Assembly: GCF_024343775.1 (NCBI RefSeq)
Contig: NZ_RJUF01000017.1
Coordinates: 1 to 64,000, forward strand
Length of the DNA stretch: 64,000 bases
DNA from: Lacihabitans soyangensis
Lineage (GTDB): Bacteria > Bacteroidota > Bacteroidia > Cytophagales > Spirosomataceae
Reading direction: 5' to 3'
The position numbers were made by a program, and so were the translations under genes. Below, in pieces: positions 9,461 to 18,940 of this stretch. The first letter of the stretch is position 1; each line of letters starts with the position of its first letter. The notes under the pieces are model-generated. The model had not been told where the DNA came from. It did not search any database and saw nothing but the letters and a program-made list of their open reading frames with translations.

Positions 9461-10774
9461 ATTAAAAAGTTTATAGACTTAGCATCTGACTTCACTTTTA
9501 ATAAAAGGAAACTCATTTATGAATTTGGTATCGTAGCTTGGGGTTCAATTTTCTCAATAGCCTTTACATTCATTGGAATTAAAATTATATCCTCTAAATT
9601 AGGTGCTGAGTCATATGGAGAAATATCACTTTATTTAACAATTACCATGCTTGTTCACTTAGTTTTTAGTGGGCCATTCTCCGGGGCGATTGCAAGATTT
9701 TCTAGCATCGCAATTCATGATCGAAGATTTTTTAAATTTGAATCTGAACTAATTAAGTTTTTCATTGATACACTTAAAATAGCGTTATTCTTATTTATTG
9801 TAGCTGCAGTTTGTTTATTTAATAAGTCTATTCAGGACTATGCTCTTTTGGTTATTTATTCATTGTTATATTCCATTTCATACTTCGTATTCACCCAAGT
9901 TCTAGCCATACTAGGTGCCTTGAGAGAAAGATTTTGGGTAAGTTTTATAAATATTTTGGAAAAATTATTTCGCTTCGGACTGGCGTACATAACCATTATC
10001 TTCTATAATTCAAATGTTAAAATGGTGTTTTTGAGTTTCGGTGTAGGACTATTACTAATATCAATAACATCATGTTTAATATATTACAAATTGGTAAGAG
10101 AAAAAATCAAAAAAGATACTGGAACACCTGAAATATCTCTATACAAACATGAACTCATAAATTATAGTCTCCCTTTTGCCCTGTTTGGTATAATAATATG
10201 GCTTCAAAATAGTTCTGAAAAATGGTTTTTGGACTTGTTTGTTGGAACCAAGGAGGTTGGAATCTATAGTATCCTAAATCAAGTAGGTTTTCAAACTTTT
10301 GTCTTGCTATCTGGTGTAATTACTTCAATGTCAACACCAATTATTTTTGAAAAATCTTCTTCAATAAGTAAAAAAACTGCAATTAGGCTAAATACGCTAG
10401 TAACTTTTTTTTTTATTGTTATTGGTATAATTACGATTATTTTGTCCTGTTATTTTGGTGATGACTTGATAATAATTTTCTCAAGTTCTGAATTCATAAG
10501 TAAACCTTATTTATTACCAATAATAACAATTTCAGGAGTACTGTTTGCTATTGCACAAAATATAAGTATCAATTATATGATTCTTTTAAAATCTAAGCTT
10601 TTACAATATCCAAAAATCATTTCAGGAATAGTAGGTGTATTCATAAATTATATTTTAACAAAAAGCTATGGATTAGATGGTCTTACTTTTAGTATATTGA
10701 TTACAAATTTTTTGTACTTATTAATTCTAGTAATTGTACAATCATATTATTTGCAAGAAGAAATTGGAGATTAA
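9461..10774 (+). CDS. wzx: Wzx-type flippase (polysaccharide transporter), probable ATT start
   Basis: A hydrophobic protein with about 12 predicted membrane segments, of the oligosaccharide flippase (MATE-like) type. The first in-frame ATG is at 9647, but starting there would delete the first helices. The frame stays open upstream to a stop at 9446-9448, and reading from ATT at 9461 gives IKKFIDLASDFTFNKRKLIY and then a helix with GIVAWGSIFSIAFTFIG. That looks exactly like a normal Wzx N-terminus and gives 437 residues, the usual size. There is no ATG, GTG or TTG in this extension, so ATT is the probable initiator, 1 bp after the preceding stop. The coding call is firm and the start codon is inference. 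It should flip the lipid-linked repeat unit. Confidence 0.82.
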   Translation: MKKFIDLASDFTFNKRKLIYEFGIVAWGSIFSIAFTFIGIKIISSKLGAESYGEISLYLTITMLVHLVFSGPFSGAIARFSSIAIHDRRFFKFESELIKFFIDTLKIALFLFIVAAVCLFNKSIQDYALLVIYSLLYSISYFVFTQVLAILGALRERFWVSFINILEKLFRFGLAYITIIFYNSNVKMVFLSFGVGLLLISITSCLIYYKLVREKIKKDTGTPEISLYKHELINYSLPFALFGIIIWLQNSSEKWFLDLFVGTKEVGIYSILNQVGFQTFVLLSGVITSMSTPIIFEKSSSISKKTAIRLNTLVTFFFIVIGIITIILSCYFGDDLIIIFSSSEFISKPYLLPIITISGVLFAIAQNISINYMILLKSKLLQYPKIISGIVGVFINYILTKSYGLDGLTFSILITNFLYLLILVIVQSYYLQEEIGD

Positions 10775-12005
10775 TAGAAATGCTTTTTTAAAGGTAACAA
10801 TGTTTGTGTTATTTATTATGATAAATTTCACATACCGAAATATTATTATTGGAGATACAAATATTTATGATGCAGATTATTATGATCCAAACTCTTTGTC
10901 AACTGGCAAATCTATTGGTAATTATAAATTTGTTGATTTAGTATTAACAGACTCTATTCTTTATAACTCATTTTTTGATGAAAGGTTTACGACCCTTAGT
11001 GCATTTATCTTGCTTCAAGGAAATTTTGCAGTTTTGGGAATTTCTCTAGTAGCCTTCCTAATAAAAGGAATAATATCTCATTTTGTACTGAATATGGTGT
11101 TATGTTTCATAGGAGGTCTATATTTACTAAAAATGACAAATTTTTTTAATATCAGTGGATTTAAAACACTTGCGATAATATTTTTCTACCCTTATACTAT
11201 TTATTATTGTCAATCGATTAATAAAGAAATATTTCTGTTAACACTATTTATAGTTTTCATATATGCAGTAATTAGTAAAAAGTACTTTCTGATTTTTTTA
11301 ACTACAATTGGAGTTTTTATTATAAAGTTTTTCTTCGTATTTATATGTTTAATTACGATTCTATTTCATTTTATAAAAATAGAAAACAACATTAAATCAA
11401 AAGCAGTGGTAATAGTTACTTTTATCGTTTTTGGAACATTTACATATTTAACCCAATTTCTTAATACAGGTTCAATTGTACTTGAAAATGCTGAAAAATT
11501 AGGTCTAGCCAATAGATTGAATAACTTTCAGGATACGATACCTTTTATCTCCTACTTTACTTTTCCAATAAAGTTTTTAATGAATACATTCGAAGGATAT
11601 AATGCAACCGGTGTAAAAATATTTTATCCTTCAAACTACAGAATTTCAGTGGTTGGTTGGGTTTCAGTTTTGTCTTTTATTTATATTTTTCATTATTTTA
11701 TTCGATATTTTATTGTTTTTATGCAGAGTTTATTTACCTTTTGGCTAAAAAATGAAAACTCCAATACATTGTATTTCTTTACTTTCGTTTCTACGTTAGT
11801 GGTACTGACCAATAGTTTTATTCACAATAGATACTTTTTTTTTCTTATTCCATTTTATGTCGTAACTGTAGATTTATTCAAGAGAGAATCAGTGGAATTT
11901 AAAGCAAATAGATTTACTATTAAACTTATAAGTTTATGGGAGAATTCGCGATATTTTACATTCCTTTTGCTAGTTATTTCGGTCATATTAATAAATCTTT
12001 TTTAA
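10764..12005 (+). CDS. Multispanning membrane protein, probable Wzy polymerase
   Basis: The product is almost wholly hydrophobic with about 10 predicted membrane helices and no strong soluble domain. Its place between the flippase and the glycosyltransferases, and its size (about 400 residues), fit an O-antigen/capsule polymerase (Wzy or EpsG-like). Such proteins have little sequence conservation, so the function is inferred from topology and context. I chose the TTG at 10764, which gives the positively charged start MEINRNAFLK and an 11-bp overlap with the flippase. ATG at 10800 is the alternative, removing 12 residues. A large periplasmic-type loop with DADYYDPNSL follows the first helix. 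Confidence 0.7.
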   Translation: MEINRNAFLKVTMFVLFIMINFTYRNIIIGDTNIYDADYYDPNSLSTGKSIGNYKFVDLVLTDSILYNSFFDERFTTLSAFILLQGNFAVLGISLVAFLIKGIISHFVLNMVLCFIGGLYLLKMTNFFNISGFKTLAIIFFYPYTIYYCQSINKEIFLLTLFIVFIYAVISKKYFLIFLTTIGVFIIKFFFVFICLITILFHFIKIENNIKSKAVVIVTFIVFGTFTYLTQFLNTGSIVLENAEKLGLANRLNNFQDTIPFISYFTFPIKFLMNTFEGYNATGVKIFYPSNYRISVVGWVSVLSFIYIFHYFIRYFIVFMQSLFTFWLKNENSNTLYFFTFVSTLVVLTNSFIHNRYFFFLIPFYVVTVDLFKRESVEFKANRFTIKLISLWENSRYFTFLLLVISVILINLF

Positions 12006-12006
12006 G

Positions 12007-12900
12007 TTGTTAAGAACACAAAACAATAAAGTTATAATTCAACTAAAAGGTGGATTAGGAAACCAACTTTTTCAATATACCTTTGGGAAGTATCTTTCTT
12101 TAATACTCGAGAAAGAATTAGTAATTGATCATTCTTACTATGAACTATATCCAAATGTCCAAGGCGTAACACATAGAAATTTAGAAATTAACTATTTCAA
12201 GAATATTGCTGATAAAAAAGTAAATGTTTCTTTTCTGAAAAAACTGCCTTCCTCTCGAATTATCTATTATTTATTTCAATTTATTTTGAAGTTAAAATAC
12301 AGTCCTGTTTTAGTCAACGACGAAACGAAAATAGATGAACTTGAAACATCAAAAAATCTACTATGTGATGGTTATTTTCAAAACGTGAATTATGCAAACC
12401 AGATTTGTAAACAAATGCAAAATCTATTAACCATGGACGATAATGTCAATATGAATAATATTTTATCGGAAATTAAAAATAGTAATAGCGTTTCGTTGCA
12501 TGTTAGACGCACAGATTATTTAGAAACAGTTAACAAAAATCTTGGGTTGGCATTCAATTTCGATTATTACATACAAGCAGTAGGCCACATTAAAAAAAAT
12601 GTTCAAGATCCTTGCTTTTTTATTTTTAGCGATGATTTGGACTGGTGTAAAAAGAATCTTTCAATTCTTGAACCATACAAAGTAGTGTTTGTAGACTGCA
12701 ATTTAGGCAGCTCCTCATTTAAGGATATTATCTTCATGAGTAAATGCAAGCACAATATAATAGCAAATAGTTCCTTTAGTTGGTGGGGAGCTTGGCTAAA
12801 TTTAAATTTAGATAAAATTGTAATTATGCCCAAAATTTGGAAGATAAATGACGATGAATTTGTAAATGATTTAGTAGATAACAGTTGGATTGTAATATGA
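12007..12900 (+). CDS. Alpha-1,2-fucosyltransferase-like glycosyltransferase (GT11)
   Basis: The 297-residue product carries all main GT11 marks. These are IIQLKGGLGNQLFQYTFGKY near residues 10-29, the basic HVRRTDYL motif near 165-172 that binds GDP-fucose, FFIFSDDLDWCK near 202-213, and NIIANSSFSWWGAWLN near 249-264. The family transfers L-fucose from GDP-L-fucose, usually in alpha-1,2 linkage, at the cytoplasmic membrane face. This fits the gmd gene in the same locus. The start is TTG, 1 bp after the preceding stop codon. Its stop overlaps the next ATG (ATGA), so it is coupled to the following GT2 gene. Confidence 0.9.
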   Translation: MLRTQNNKVIIQLKGGLGNQLFQYTFGKYLSLILEKELVIDHSYYELYPNVQGVTHRNLEINYFKNIADKKVNVSFLKKLPSSRIIYYLFQFILKLKYSPVLVNDETKIDELETSKNLLCDGYFQNVNYANQICKQMQNLLTMDDNVNMNNILSEIKNSNSVSLHVRRTDYLETVNKNLGLAFNFDYYIQAVGHIKKNVQDPCFFIFSDDLDWCKKNLSILEPYKVVFVDCNLGSSSFKDIIFMSKCKHNIIANSSFSWWGAWLNLNLDKIVIMPKIWKINDDEFVNDLVDNSWIVI

Positions 12901-13925
12901 GTATACCTTTAATATCTGTGATTCTACCTGTATTTAATGCAGAAAAATATATTTTTAAGGCTGTTTCTAGTATTCTGAATCAAACTTTAAAAGATTTTGA
13001 ATTACTAATTTATGATGATGGGTCAAGTGACTCCTCAATAGATATATTAAGAGGGTTTAATGACTCAAGAGTTATTATATATTCTGATGGAGCAAATTTA
13101 GGATATATCAAAAGATTAAATTTTCTAATCCAACAATCCAAGGGGGAATACATTGCCAGAATGGATGCAGACGACATCTGTCATCCAGAGAGATTGCAAA
13201 GACAATTCGAATATTTACAAAAGCATTCAGAATGCGACGTTCTTGGCACTAGATCTAAAACGTTTTTTTATAACCCTTTTCTTGGATTTAGTCATAGTTT
13301 ACCATTAAATAAAAACCAAATAGAGGCTTATTGCCTATTCGATAGCCCTATGGTTCATCCTTCTGTCATTATTAGAAGATCTCTGATTAGTAAGGGGTTA
13401 TATAATTATAGGGAAGAATTTTATCCCGCCGAGGATTTCGATTTATGGGCAAGGTTAATTACGAAGCAGGTTGTATTGGTAAATTTAAATAAAAATTTAA
13501 TTTATTACAGACGACATAACACCCAAACCTCTGTCGTAAGACGTGATTTAGCCGATTCGAATTCCTTTAAAATTCGTAAATCATATTTAGAATATTTTCT
13601 TAAAAGAAAACTAACTGAAAATGAGAGTTCAGCATTAAAAAGTGTATTTTTACAACGAGAAAGTGCAAATCTCGAAACTTGGATTGTCTTTATAAAATTG
13701 TATACCGAATTATATGAGATGTTTTTTTTAGAAAAAGAAAGCAGAGAAGTGATTTCAACCAAAGTATACGAAATGATATTTTTTTCTAGAAACCCTTATA
13801 TAAAAGAAATTTTGAAAGTGTATAATACTTCGTCATTAGTTAAGCAACACACACAGCTAAGTATACATTTAGTGAACTATAAACTTGAATTATTTTTAAA
13901 AAAAATATTTAAATCTTTCATTTGA
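12897..13925 (+). CDS. Family 2 glycosyltransferase
   Basis: The ATG at 12897 overlaps the preceding stop as ATGA and gives 342 residues starting MSIPLISVILPVFNAEKYI. The GT-A fold marks are clear: VFNAEKYIFKAVSSILNQT, YDDGSSDSS near 42-50, and ARMDADDICHPERL near 88-101, which holds the DxD metal/nucleotide site. Later, FYPAEDFDLWARL near 180-192 is typical of this GT2 branch. The C-terminal 100 residues are less conserved. Donor and acceptor sugars are unknown. An upstream TTG at 12885 would add four residues, but the coupled ATG is preferred. Confidence 0.88.
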   Translation: MSIPLISVILPVFNAEKYIFKAVSSILNQTLKDFELLIYDDGSSDSSIDILRGFNDSRVIIYSDGANLGYIKRLNFLIQQSKGEYIARMDADDICHPERLQRQFEYLQKHSECDVLGTRSKTFFYNPFLGFSHSLPLNKNQIEAYCLFDSPMVHPSVIIRRSLISKGLYNYREEFYPAEDFDLWARLITKQVVLVNLNKNLIYYRRHNTQTSVVRRDLADSNSFKIRKSYLEYFLKRKLTENESSALKSVFLQRESANLETWIVFIKLYTELYEMFFLEKESREVISTKVYEMIFFSRNPYIKEILKVYNTSSLVKQHTQLSIHLVNYKLELFLKKIFKSFI

Positions 13926-13996
13926 GTAATACAAATTAAACCGCATTCCAACTTTTGTAAAATTTCGGAAGCAATTAATGTAACTTAGAGCTAAAA

Positions 13997-14752
13997 TTGA
14001 AGGATTTTGTATCAGTAATTATTTGTTGTTTTAATGAGGAATTGCATATTGGCGAGGCAATTAATTCCATATTAAATCAAACATATCAGAATTTTGAAAT
14101 TATCATAGTTGATGATAATAGTAATGACAAAACTATTGATATAATAAGTCAATTCTTGAAAGTGGACAATAGGATTAAACTTATAAGCCATGAAAAAAAC
14201 GAAGGTTCCGCAAGTTCAAGAAATATCGGAATAAAAAACTCAAAGTATGAATTAATTGCAATTTTGGATGCTGATGATATATGTTTACCTAATAGGTTAG
14301 AAATTCAAGTAAAATTCCTAAATCAAAATCCAGAAATAGGAATTGTCGGTTCCTCTGCTTTTTATAGGGGTAGCAACAAATTGGATAAAATTATAAATAT
14401 GAGCTCTGAAAATGACAGAATTCAATCAGAAAAATATTTAAAATGTCCATTTATAAATTCGACAACAGTTTTTAGAAAATGTTTTTTTCTAAATGTTGGA
14501 GGGTATAACCCTTATTACAAAAGAGCCCAAGATTATGATTTATGGTTAAGAATGTTAAAAATTACAAAGGGACATAATATAAACATACCATTAATAATTT
14601 ATAATACGTCGAAAAGTCATAAACTAGTTGATTTATTGTGGTATCCAGCTCATGCAAGTTATTCGTCAGTATTAAGGGATAGTGCTCAAAAGAAGAAACT
14701 TGTTGCAACATTTCGTCATATTGTAGCTAATTTATGGAACTTCCTGAAATGA
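13997..14752 (+). CDS. Family 2 glycosyltransferase
   Basis: The 251-residue product begins at a TTG with MKDFVSVIICCFNEELHIGE. The GT2 marks are SILNQTYQNFEIIIVDDNSND near 25-45, the DxD-type site in LIAILDADDICLPNRL near 85-100, and YYKRAQDYDLWLRML near 168-182. It is a compact single-domain enzyme. It follows the previous GT2 gene by 71 bp and likely adds another sugar of the repeat unit. The substrate cannot be read from sequence. The TTG start is supported because no ATG lies before the conserved first strand. Confidence 0.87.
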   Translation: MKDFVSVIICCFNEELHIGEAINSILNQTYQNFEIIIVDDNSNDKTIDIISQFLKVDNRIKLISHEKNEGSASSRNIGIKNSKYELIAILDADDICLPNRLEIQVKFLNQNPEIGIVGSSAFYRGSNKLDKIINMSSENDRIQSEKYLKCPFINSTTVFRKCFFLNVGGYNPYYKRAQDYDLWLRMLKITKGHNINIPLIIYNTSKSHKLVDLLWYPAHASYSSVLRDSAQKKKLVATFRHIVANLWNFLK

Positions 14753-14871
14753 ATAATTACTAAACTTTAAACCTTTTTTAATTTTGTACAATTACATTAT
14801 CCAAATTAGACCAAGAAAAGACGAATATTAACTAAAAAATAAGAGCGAAAAAGTCCCAAGCCCCTTTAACC

Positions 14872-15918
14872 ATGATTCTCATCGACACTGTATATATAAA
14901 CCAAAGTGGAGGTAAAGTATTAATCAATTATCTTATCAAAAGTTTACACAGTTTAGAATCAAAATTCGCAAACTTGTTTTTTCTTTTTGATGAAAGGTTT
15001 GAATCTGATCAGTTAAGTCTAATTCCAATTGAGAAATTTTTAAAAATTAAGAATTCTGAAAGAGAAAGGATTAAATTTTATAGAGCTTATAAAGAAAAGT
15101 TAGATAAAATCTTTTGTTTTGGTAATATTCCACCTCCAATACACATCAATGATATTGATACCTATATTTATTTTCATAATTCACTTTATCTTTTCAAGTC
15201 GAAGTCAAATCATGGTTTTAAATCCCAAATAATTATTGGTTTAAAAAAGAAATATATTCAATTTATAAACCACCCTAAATATATATGGATTGTTCAAACA
15301 GAATACATTAAACAAAACTTCATATCGAAAATGAATGCTAAAGCCCCAAATGTTTTAGTTCTACCTTTTTTTGAAGTTAACTCATCGGTTAATTCTGCTA
15401 CAAATAATAGGAATGAATTGAACAAATTTGTCTATGTAGCTGATGGTTCTCCTCAAAAGAATCATCTAATCCTTTTAAAAGCTTGGAAAATCTTGTTTTA
15501 CAAATTTAATAAGGCTTTAGAGCTGCATCTTACAATCCATGAAAAAAATTCAGAGATAATAGTTGAAATTGAGAAATTGAAAAATAAAGGTTTAAAAATC
15601 TTTAATCATGGCGAATGTAGTCTAACGGAAATCAATAATTTATACAATGAATGTGGTAATTTAGTATTTCCATCATTGAACGAAAGCTTTGGATTGCCTC
15701 TAATTGAGGCAGCCTATTCAAATTGTAATATAATTGCTTCAAACTTACCATTTGTTTTTGAAATTGTTGCTCCATCTGCAACATTCAATCCATATGATGA
15801 AAATGATATAGCACAATGTATTTATAATTTTTCTGTGAGTGAAACTAAGAAGACCGAAATAATAGTACAAAATAAAATTGGTGAGTTAATAAACCTAATT
15901 ACTACCAATGCTAATTGA
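14872..15918 (+). CDS. Family 4 (group 1) glycosyltransferase
   Basis: The 348-residue product looks like a GT-B enzyme of family 4. The C-terminal half has FVYVADGSPQKNHLILLKAW near 182-201, the usual start of the donor-binding domain, then HGECSLTEINNLYNECGNLV near 242-261 and the EX7E-type segment FPSLNESFGLPLIEAAYSN near 262-280. The N-terminal acceptor domain is less conserved, as is common. It is probably a cytoplasmic or membrane-associated sugar transferase. It begins 119 bp after the previous gene with ATG, and the gap is AT-rich with nothing recognised. Confidence 0.87.
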   Translation: MILIDTVYINQSGGKVLINYLIKSLHSLESKFANLFFLFDERFESDQLSLIPIEKFLKIKNSERERIKFYRAYKEKLDKIFCFGNIPPPIHINDIDTYIYFHNSLYLFKSKSNHGFKSQIIIGLKKKYIQFINHPKYIWIVQTEYIKQNFISKMNAKAPNVLVLPFFEVNSSVNSATNNRNELNKFVYVADGSPQKNHLILLKAWKILFYKFNKALELHLTIHEKNSEIIVEIEKLKNKGLKIFNHGECSLTEINNLYNECGNLVFPSLNESFGLPLIEAAYSNCNIIASNLPFVFEIVAPSATFNPYDENDIAQCIYNFSVSETKKTEIIVQNKIGELINLITTNAN

Positions 15919-15946
15919 CGATAAAAAAATAACTAATAATATTTAA

Positions 15947-16969
15947 ATGTTCAAAGATAAAACGTTAATTATAACTGGCGGAACTGGATCATTTGGTAAT
16001 GCTGTTTTAAAAAGATTTCTAAATACAGAAATTAAAGAAATTAGAATTTTCAGTCGTGATGAAAAAAAACAAGACGATATGAGAGTTAAGTATCAAAATC
16101 CAAAATTGAAATTCCATATCGGTGATGTAAGAGATTATGACAGTGTAAACGTCGCTTTAAGGGGAGTTGATTATGTTTTTCACGCAGCCGCGTTAAAGCA
16201 AGTACCTTCCTGCGAGTTTTTCCCGATAGAGGCAACCAAAACAAATGTTTTAGGCACTCAAAACGTATTAAATTCTGCTATTCAGAATAAAGTAAAGAAA
16301 ATGATTTGCTTGAGTACGGACAAAGCAGCTTATCCTATCAATGCCATGGGTATGTCAAAAGCCCTAATGGAGAAAGTTGTAATAGCTGCTTCAAGAAATA
16401 TTCCGAATGATGAAACTACCGTATGTTTAACCAGGTATGGTAATGTGATGGCTTCAAGAGGATCGGTAATTCCTTTATTTATTAATCAAATACTAGCAGA
16501 GCAAGAAATAACTATTACCGATCCACAGATGACTAGGTTTCTTATGTCGTTAGACGAAGCAGTCGATTTAGTTTTATTCGCATTCAATCATGGGAAACAA
16601 GGAGACCTCTTGGTTCAAAAATCACCAGCCTCTACAATTAATACTCTGGCTGAGGCTTTATTGAAAATCTTCGATTCTAAAAGTAAAGTAAAAATTATTG
16701 GCACAAGGCATGGTGAGAAAAAATATGAGACACTTTGTACAAGAGAGGAAATGTTGAAAGCCGAAGATTTAGGTAGCTATTTCAGAATACCATCGGATAA
16801 TCGTGATCTAAATTATGGGAAATATTTCAGCGATGGAAATTTATTGACCGCCTCTATTGATGACTACAATTCTAATAATACAAAGCAGCTTAGCTTAAAT
16901 GAGACTGTAGAAACGCTTTTAAATTTAAACTATATTAAAAATTTCATAAATAATACTAAGGATGATTAA
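15947..16969 (+). CDS. UDP-GlcNAc 4,6-dehydratase/5-epimerase (FnlA/CapE/WbvB type)
   Basis: The 340-residue product is an SDR of the polysaccharide CapD-like group. It has TGGTGSFGNAVLKRFL near 9-24 and FSRDEKKQDDMR near 36-47. It also has HAAALKQVPSCEFFPIEA near 84-101, and LSTDKAAYPINAMGMSKALM near 123-142. The catalytic Tyr of the YxxxK pair is replaced by Met (MSKALMEK area), as in CapE-type enzymes. It should make a UDP-4-keto-6-deoxy-L-hexosamine intermediate from UDP-GlcNAc. It overlaps the epimerase gene by 8 bp. Together with the next two genes it forms a three-enzyme module for UDP-L-FucNAc or UDP-L-QuiNAc. Confidence 0.88.
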   Translation: MFKDKTLIITGGTGSFGNAVLKRFLNTEIKEIRIFSRDEKKQDDMRVKYQNPKLKFHIGDVRDYDSVNVALRGVDYVFHAAALKQVPSCEFFPIEATKTNVLGTQNVLNSAIQNKVKKMICLSTDKAAYPINAMGMSKALMEKVVIAASRNIPNDETTVCLTRYGNVMASRGSVIPLFINQILAEQEITITDPQMTRFLMSLDEAVDLVLFAFNHGKQGDLLVQKSPASTINTLAEALLKIFDSKSKVKIIGTRHGEKKYETLCTREEMLKAEDLGSYFRIPSDNRDLNYGKYFSDGNLLTASIDDYNSNNTKQLSLNETVETLLNLNYIKNFINNTKDD

Positions 16970-18089
16970 GGTAATGACAATTGTTGGCACGAGGCCTGAA
17001 ATTATCAAATTAAGCCAAGTTATAAAACTAATAGACAAACACTGTGAACATATATTGGTCCATACTGGTCAAAATTATGATTTTGAGTTAAATGAGATAT
17101 TTTTTGAACAATTAGGAGTTCGAAAGCCTGATTTTTTCTTAAATGCCGCCAGACCATCTTCTTCTGAAACCATTGGAGAAGTAATTATCAAAACTGATAA
17201 ACTTTTAGCAGAGATATTACCTGATGCAGTATTGATTTATGGAGACACGAATAGCTGTTTGTCTGTAATACCTGCTAAAAAGAGAAAGATACCAATTTTT
17301 CACATGGAGGCTGGAAATAGATGTTTTGATCAAAGGGTGCCAGAGGAGGTAAACAGGAAAATTGTGGATCATTTGAGTGACATTAACATGCCCTTATCTG
17401 ATCATGCAAGACAATATCTTTTAAGGGAGGGATTAAAGCCAGAGACCGTTATTAAAACTGGTTCTCCGATGAAAGAGGTAATAAATGCTAACTTCGATGC
17501 TATTTTAAAGTCCAACATTTTAGAGCTTGAAAACCTGGAAAAAAATGGATACTTTTTGGTAAGTATTCACAGAGAAGAGAATGTTGATTCTGATGTTAAT
17601 TTTTCAGACTTGCTATCGACGATAAAAGGATTATCAAAATATTTCAACAAAAAAATAATAATCTCTACACATCCTAGAACAAGGAAAAAACTGGAAGAGA
17701 TAAATTATACTGATGCCAATGCATTAATCTCTTTCGCAAAACCATTTGGTTTTCATGAGTACCATAAGCTCCAAATGAATGCTTTTTGTGTGATTTCCGA
17801 TAGTGGGACTGTAACTGAGGAAAGTTCTATTCTAAAATTTCCTTCAATAACAATAAGGCAGGCACATGAAAGACCTGAAGGCATGGATGAAGGTACGTTA
17901 ATTATGTCAGGCTTGAAATATGATAGAGTTTTAGAGTCAATTAAGATTGTAACTAATCCAGTCAGAAAGGAAATAAAAATTGTAAGTGATTATGACGTTG
18001 ATAATGTGTCCGAAAAAGTATTAAGAATTATAGTTTCTTATACTGATTATGTTAACAGAACAGTTTGGAACAAAAATAGTGTTTTATGA
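16962..18089 (+). CDS. UDP-HexNAc 2-epimerase (FnlC/WbvD, WecB-like)
   Basis: The 375-residue product is a non-hydrolysing UDP-GlcNAc 2-epimerase homologue. It starts with MTIVGTRPEIIKLSQV and HTGQNYDFELNEIFF. Later come VLIYGDTNSCLS near 90-101, FHMEAGNRCFDQRVPEEVNR near 111-130, SIHREENVD, and SDSGTVTEESSILKFPSI near 280-297. In this context, after a CapE-type dehydratase and before an RmlD-like reductase, it should act on a UDP-L-hexosamine and invert C2, giving UDP-L-FucNAc or UDP-L-QuiNAc. A general WecB role (UDP-ManNAc) is the alternative. It shares ATGA with the next gene. Confidence 0.87.
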   Translation: MIKVMTIVGTRPEIIKLSQVIKLIDKHCEHILVHTGQNYDFELNEIFFEQLGVRKPDFFLNAARPSSSETIGEVIIKTDKLLAEILPDAVLIYGDTNSCLSVIPAKKRKIPIFHMEAGNRCFDQRVPEEVNRKIVDHLSDINMPLSDHARQYLLREGLKPETVIKTGSPMKEVINANFDAILKSNILELENLEKNGYFLVSIHREENVDSDVNFSDLLSTIKGLSKYFNKKIIISTHPRTRKKLEEINYTDANALISFAKPFGFHEYHKLQMNAFCVISDSGTVTEESSILKFPSITIRQAHERPEGMDEGTLIMSGLKYDRVLESIKIVTNPVRKEIKIVSDYDVDNVSEKVLRIIVSYTDYVNRTVWNKNSVL

Positions 18090-18940
18090 TTAGAGTAATT
18101 GTTCTTGGATCAAATGGTATGGCTGGGCATGTCCTTGTTAATTTTCTTAAAAGATTTCCAGAAAAGTATTTAGTTTTATCAGTAGCAAGGAGTAAAAGTA
18201 AGGTGGGGCCAGATATAATTTTGAATTTAGCAGATTTTGATGGGTTAAAAGCGTTGATTATTAAGTGGCAACCAGATGTTATTATTAATTCGGCCGGAAT
18301 CTTAAATTTATCTGCTGAAAATGCCCCAGCCGAAGCAATATTAATTAATTCATTTCTGCCACACTTTCTCGTTGAGGTAACAAAAGAAACTAAATGTAAA
18401 ATAATACATGTAAGTACGGATTGTGTTTTTTCAGGAAAGAAAGGGGGGTACTTGGAGAATAGTACAAAGGATGGAATTGGATATTACGCTCAAACTAAAG
18501 CACTTGGCGAAATAAATAATCAAAAGGATTTGACTATAAGAACTTCCATAATTGGTCCTGAAATTAAGTCTGATAGGATAGGTTTATTTGATTGGTTTAT
18601 GAATCAAAAAGGACAAATTTTTGGTTACACGAATGCTATATGGTCTGGTGTTACGACTATGCAATTGGCTCGAATTATTGATTATTCAATAGAGAAAAAT
18701 CTAAGCGGTCTTATTCATGCTGTAAATAATCAAAAAATATCCAAATATGATTTGTTATTGATTTTTAAAAGCTGTTTCCAGGTTGATGACATAACCATTA
18801 TGAAAAAAGATGACTATTATGTTGATAAAAGTTTGGTCAACTCAAGGGTTGATTTTCAGTATCCTATTCCTAGCTATCTCGATATGGTCATTGAATTAAA
18901 AGAGTGGGTTGAAAGTCAAAAAAGTCTATACAATTATTAA
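18086..18940 (+). CDS. RmlD-like SDR reductase (WbvR-like)
   Basis: The 284-residue product is an extended SDR of the dTDP-4-dehydrorhamnose reductase type. Marks are VLGSNGMAGHVLVNFLKRF near 5-23, INSAGILN near 70, VSTDCVFSGKKGGYLEN near 109-125 and the catalytic pair in YYAQTKALGE near 132-141. It likely reduces the 4-keto group made by the CapE-type enzyme. FnlB/CapF enzymes of L-FucNAc synthesis are longer (about 370 residues) because of a C-terminal cupin domain. That domain is missing here, which favours the WbvR/L-QuiNAc-type route. This choice is inference. Start and stop overlap both neighbours (ATGA before, TAATG after). Confidence 0.83.
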   Translation: MIRVIVLGSNGMAGHVLVNFLKRFPEKYLVLSVARSKSKVGPDIILNLADFDGLKALIIKWQPDVIINSAGILNLSAENAPAEAILINSFLPHFLVEVTKETKCKIIHVSTDCVFSGKKGGYLENSTKDGIGYYAQTKALGEINNQKDLTIRTSIIGPEIKSDRIGLFDWFMNQKGQIFGYTNAIWSGVTTMQLARIIDYSIEKNLSGLIHAVNNQKISKYDLLLIFKSCFQVDDITIMKKDDYYVDKSLVNSRVDFQYPIPSYLDMVIELKEWVESQKSLYNY

